A stretch of DNA of 9,048 bases from NCBI GenBank assembly GCA_937901525.1, contig CALDHX010000058.1:1-9048 (forward strand), read 5' to 3'. Positions 6,634 to 9,048 of this stretch are shown here, piece after piece. Below the pieces are notes generated by a model. It saw only the letters and a program-made list of their open reading frames with translations, was not told the origin of the DNA and did no database searches. The translations under genes and the position numbers were made by a program. This stretch comes from an uncultured Bacteroidales bacterium (lineage in GTDB: Bacteria; Bacteroidota; Bacteroidia; Bacteroidales; P3). The first letter of the stretch is position 1. Every line of letters starts with the position of its first letter.

Positions 6634-6674
6634 TTCGTACTATTAGTTTAATCGCATTAAAGTGGTAGTACGAA
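6634..6674. repeat. Long imperfect hairpin/palindrome
   Basis: Bases 6634-6652 pair with 6656-6674 around the triloop CGC. The outer arm TTCGTACTA (6634-6642) matches TAGTACGAA (6666-6674) perfectly. Two T-G wobbles and an A-T pair follow, then one G-G mismatch (6646/6662), then TTTAAT/ATTAAA. In all 18 of 19 positions pair. The wobbles pair only in a plus-strand RNA. No T-run follows, so it is not a standard terminator. CGCATTAAA (6653-6661) is repeated at 6675-6683. It may be an operator, an RNA element or the remnant of a mobile-element end. Confidence 0.75.
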
Positions 6675-6678
6675 CGCA

Positions 6679-6695
6679 TTAAAATACTATTTTAA
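6679..6695. promoter_or_regulatory. 17-bp perfect palindrome, possible operator
   Basis: TTAAAATA, a central C, and TATTTTAA form perfect 8-bp half-sites. The site lies four nt after the hairpin and overlaps the first of three 10-bp units. Its size fits a dimeric regulator, but AT-rich palindromes also arise by chance. Confidence 0.35.
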
Positions 6696-6720
6696 ACAGA
6701 TTAAAACAGACTTAAACAAT
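6691..6720. repeat. Three consecutive 10-bp units
   Basis: TTTAAACAGA, TTAAAACAGA and CTTAAACAAT follow each other without a gap. One repeat per helical turn would put identical bases on one face of the DNA. Copies two and three differ from the first by one or more bases. Confidence 0.5.
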
Positions 6721-6843
6721 AGGAAAAAATTAAAATATACTTAGTTTAGAAAAATAAAAAGGCTTCTTATAGAAATTATCACTTTTTTTACAACTTTTTT
6801 TTCAAATTTAAATAGCGAAAATATTTTTTTAACAATTACTTTC

Positions 6844-6873
6844 TTTGTCTTGTCAAAGGTTTAGTTAGGTTTG
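6844..6873 (+). promoter_or_regulatory. Bacteroidetes-type promoter of nrdJ
   Basis: TTTG (6844-6847) and TAGGTTTG (6866-6873, TAnnTTTG) are 18 nt apart, the same spacing as at the T9SS cargo promoter. Transcription would start near 6880, giving a leader of roughly 80 nt. A second -7-like box, TATTTTTG (6933-6940), lies closer to the ATG but lacks a -33 element at the right distance; it could be a second weak start. Confidence 0.65.
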
Positions 6874-6962
6874 TAAAAAACATTGTTAATAAGTCTGAAT
6901 AATTATTGATAATTTAGAACAAATCTTCTTTGTATTTTTGCTACAAATTTAACTAAGGTTTT

Positions 6963-9048
6963 ATGGAATGGGTTTTGTTTCAAATGGAGGAAGAGAATGA
7001 TAAAACACTCAATGCGGAATCGCTTTTGAGTAAGCCTATTATGGAACAAAAACCAAAGAAATATAATAAGAAAACAGAAGAAAAAGATATGTCTAAGACA
7101 GTTTTAGAAAGAGAAGAGATTATAAAATCATCGTCAGAGTACTTTAAAGGAGATGCTTTGGCAGCAGATGTGTGGGTAAATAAATATGCGTTGAGAGATG
7201 GTGAAAAGATTTATGAGCTTAATCCTGATCAAATGCACAGACGTTTAGCAAAGGAATTTGCTCGTATTGAAAATAAGTATGAAAATCCGCTTTCAGAACA
7301 AGAAATCTATGAATTACTTAAAGATTTCAAATACATAATTCCACAAGGAAGCCCAATGTCAGGTATAGGAAATGACTTTCAAGTGGTTTCTTTATCGAAT
7401 TGTTTTGTGATTGGTAATTCTGAAAATTCAGATTCTTATGGTGGAATCTTAAAAATTGATGAAGAGCAAGTTCAATTGATGAAAAGAAGGGGCGGAGTAG
7501 GACATGATCTTTCTCATATTAGACCAAAATTCTCTCCTGTTAAAAACTCGGCTCTTACTTCAACAGGTATTGTTCCTTTTATGGAAAGATATTCCAACAC
7601 AACTAAAGAAGTTGCACAAGGAGGTCGTAGAGGTGCTTTGATGTTATCAATATCAATTAAGCACCCTGACGCAGAAGATTTCATTGATGCAAAGATGGAG
7701 CAAGGAAAGATAACAGGAGCAAATGTTTCTGTTAGAATAGACGATGAATTTATGCGTTGTGTTGTAAGTGGAAAGCCATACAAACAACAATATCCTATTG
7801 ATTCTAAAAATCCTTCTGTTATAAAAGAAATAGATGCGAGAGCATTGTGGAAAAAGATTATTAAAAATGCTTGGCAAAGTGCAGAGCCTGGCGTTTTATT
7901 CTGGGATACAATAATCCGTGAATCTGTTGCTGATAGTTATGCTTCTTTTGGTTTTAAAACTATTTCTACAAATCCTTGTGGAGAAATACCATTGTGCGCA
8001 TACGATAGTTGTCGTTTATTAGCAATTAACCTATATTCATACGTTAAGAATCCGTTTACCGATAAAGCAGAGTTTGATTTTGAATTATTTTCTGAACATG
8101 TTCAAAAGGGACAAAAGCTTATGGACGACCTTATCGATTTAGAAATTGAGAAGATTGAGAAAATATTAGAAAAAATAGAGTCTGACCCTGAGGATGATGA
8201 AATAAAGAGAGTTGAAAAGAATCTTTGGTTGAATATTAAGTTGAAATGCTTAGAAGGAAGACGTACAGGATTTGGAATAACAGCCGAAGGGGATATGTTA
8301 GCTGCGATGGGATTAACATACGGTAGTGATCAGGCGATAGATTTCTCGGTTGAGGTTCACAAAACCTTAGCTTGCTCAGCTTATCGTTCATCATCTTTAA
8401 TGGCAAGAGATAGAGGTTCATTCCCAATCTATGATTCAAAATTAGAAAAAAATAATCCATTTATTCAAAGATTAAAATCCGTAGATGCAGATTTATATAA
8501 AATGATGTTAGAACATGGAAGAAGAAATATAGCATTGCTTACAATAGCTCCAACAGGTAGTGTGAGTATATGCACTCAAACATCTTCTGGAATAGAACCT
8601 GCATTCTTGGTTTCTTATAAACGTAGAAGAAAAGTAAATCCAAATGACAGTAATGCGACTATTTCATTCTACGATAAAGAAGGACAAGCTTGGGAAGAAT
8701 ATAATGTATTGCATCATAAATTTGCTGTATGGGCAGAAATAAACGGATATGATGTGAAATCATTAGAAAAACTTCCTGAGGCTAAATTGCAAGAAATTAT
8801 AGCTTTATCACCATATAACAATGCAACTGCAAACAATATTAATTGGGTTAATAAAGTGAAGATGCAGGGTGCAATACAAAAATGGGTAGATCATTCAATT
8901 TCTGTAACAGTTAATATTCCTAAGGAAACAACAGAAGAAGTAGTTGCTCAAATTTATCAAACTGCATGGGAATCTGGTTGCAAGGGAATGACTATTTATA
9001 GAGATGGTTCAAGAGATGGTGTGTTGGTTTCTCATTCTACAAAAGAAA
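6963..9048 (+). CDS. nrdJ: Class II (adenosylcobalamin-dependent) ribonucleotide reductase, partial at 3' end
   Basis: Reduces ribonucleotides to deoxyribonucleotides using a radical made from adenosylcobalamin, without oxygen and without a second subunit. The 695 codons present are open to the window end; family members run to roughly 800-860 aa, so the tail with its CxxC thiol pair is missing. Seen in order: RNR N-terminal domain from about residue 45 (SSSEYFKGDALAADVWVNKY); PQGSPMSGIGN and SLSNCFV with redox C147; the active-site strand NPCGEIPL with N337, thiyl C339 and E341; the second redox Cys C350, 11 residues on as in Thermotoga NrdJ; RRTGFGITAEGD; the loop APTGSVS from 529; and CKGMTIYRDGSRDG near the end, typical of the NrdJ Z subfamily. 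The start at 6963 fits the promoter and AAGG just upstream, but leaves about 40 charged extra residues; ATG 7089 (M43) would give a more usual N-terminus. No class I partner is seen. Confidence 0.95.
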   Translation, partial: MEWVLFQMEEENDKTLNAESLLSKPIMEQKPKKYNKKTEEKDMSKTVLEREEIIKSSSEYFKGDALAADVWVNKYALRDGEKIYELNPDQMHRRLAKEFARIENKYENPLSEQEIYELLKDFKYIIPQGSPMSGIGNDFQVVSLSNCFVIGNSENSDSYGGILKIDEEQVQLMKRRGGVGHDLSHIRPKFSPVKNSALTSTGIVPFMERYSNTTKEVAQGGRRGALMLSISIKHPDAEDFIDAKMEQGKITGANVSVRIDDEFMRCVVSGKPYKQQYPIDSKNPSVIKEIDARALWKKIIKNAWQSAEPGVLFWDTIIRESVADSYASFGFKTISTNPCGEIPLCAYDSCRLLAINLYSYVKNPFTDKAEFDFELFSEHVQKGQKLMDDLIDLEIEKIEKILEKIESDPEDDEIKRVEKNLWLNIKLKCLEGRRTGFGITAEGDMLAAMGLTYGSDQAIDFSVEVHKTLACSAYRSSSLMARDRGSFPIYDSKLEKNNPFIQRLKSVDADLYKMMLEHGRRNIALLTIAPTGSVSICTQTSSGIEPAFLVSYKRRRKVNPNDSNATISFYDKEGQAWEEYNVLHHKFAVWAEINGYDVKSLEKLPEAKLQEIIALSPYNNATANNINWVNKVKMQGAIQKWVDHSISVTVNIPKETTEEVVAQIYQTAWESGCKGMTIYRDGSRDGVLVSHSTKE

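Larger units (their letters stand above)
6578..6962. other. Divergent intergenic region between the DUF6078-like gene and nrdJ
   Basis: 385 nt, very AT-rich, with no coding stretch I can support. It holds a hairpin at 6634-6674, a 17-bp palindrome at 6679-6695, three 10-bp units at 6691-6720 and a rightward promoter at 6844-6873. The part from 6721 to 6840 shows only A- and T-rich tracts. I found no cobalamin riboswitch core and no tRNA-like or other known RNA fold. Confidence 0.7.

Noticed and set aside
6578..6962. Cobalamin riboswitch upstream of the B12-dependent reductase
   Set aside because: I looked for the conserved B12-box and the multi-stem core and found none; the hairpin present does not fit that fold.
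7514..8460. Minus-strand open frames within nrdJ
   Set aside because: The plus-strand frame carries all ribonucleotide reductase motifs without interruption; the opposite frames are shadows.

Overview
The window looks like chromosome of an anaerobic member of the Bacteroidetes, probably Bacteroidales. Four things point there. The DNA is visibly AT-rich. One protein ends in a type IX secretion (Por secretion) sorting domain. Promoters of the Bacteroidetes form (TTTG, about 18 nt, TAnnTTTG) stand before two genes. The metabolic genes are a single-chain pyruvate:ferredoxin oxidoreductase and an oxygen-independent, B12-dependent ribonucleotide reductase. The family of a small protein (DUF6078-like) also fits. 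The species cannot be named from this stretch.

Layout, left to right. (1) 33-3578 (+): complete nifJ/PFOR, monocistronic, closed by a strong intrinsic terminator. (2) 3603-4716: a compact promoter-gene-terminator unit for a secreted T9SS cargo protein (3721-4650, +). About 65 nt around its 3' end, including the terminator, is an almost exact copy of the 3' end of nifJ, so the gene lies between two direct repeats. Its promoter spacer holds a T8G8 homopolymer tract. (3) 4717-4854: non-coding, with three imperfect repeats at 32-33 nt spacing. (4) 4855-6577 (-): a 3' remnant of a DUF6078-like gene, then a solitary PD-(D/E)XK nuclease of the HsdR N-terminal type, then an intact DUF6078-like gene. 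The nuclease therefore sits between an intact gene and a broken paralogue. (5) 6578-6962: a divergent intergenic region with an 18-bp hairpin, a 17-bp palindrome, three 10-bp units and a good promoter reading right. (6) 6963-9048 (+): nrdJ, class II ribonucleotide reductase, cut by the window end after 695 codons.

The two large enzymes are housekeeping genes of anaerobic life: PFOR makes acetyl-CoA and reduced ferredoxin, and NrdJ makes deoxyribonucleotides without oxygen. The DNA between them is accessory: a surface or secreted protein with a potentially slippery promoter, and an isolated nuclease that could be a defence gene. Nothing here shows a complete multi-gene defence system. The most notable unexplained features are the duplicated terminator segments, the homopolymer promoter, the nuclease with an unassigned C-terminal domain, and the structured region upstream of nrdJ.
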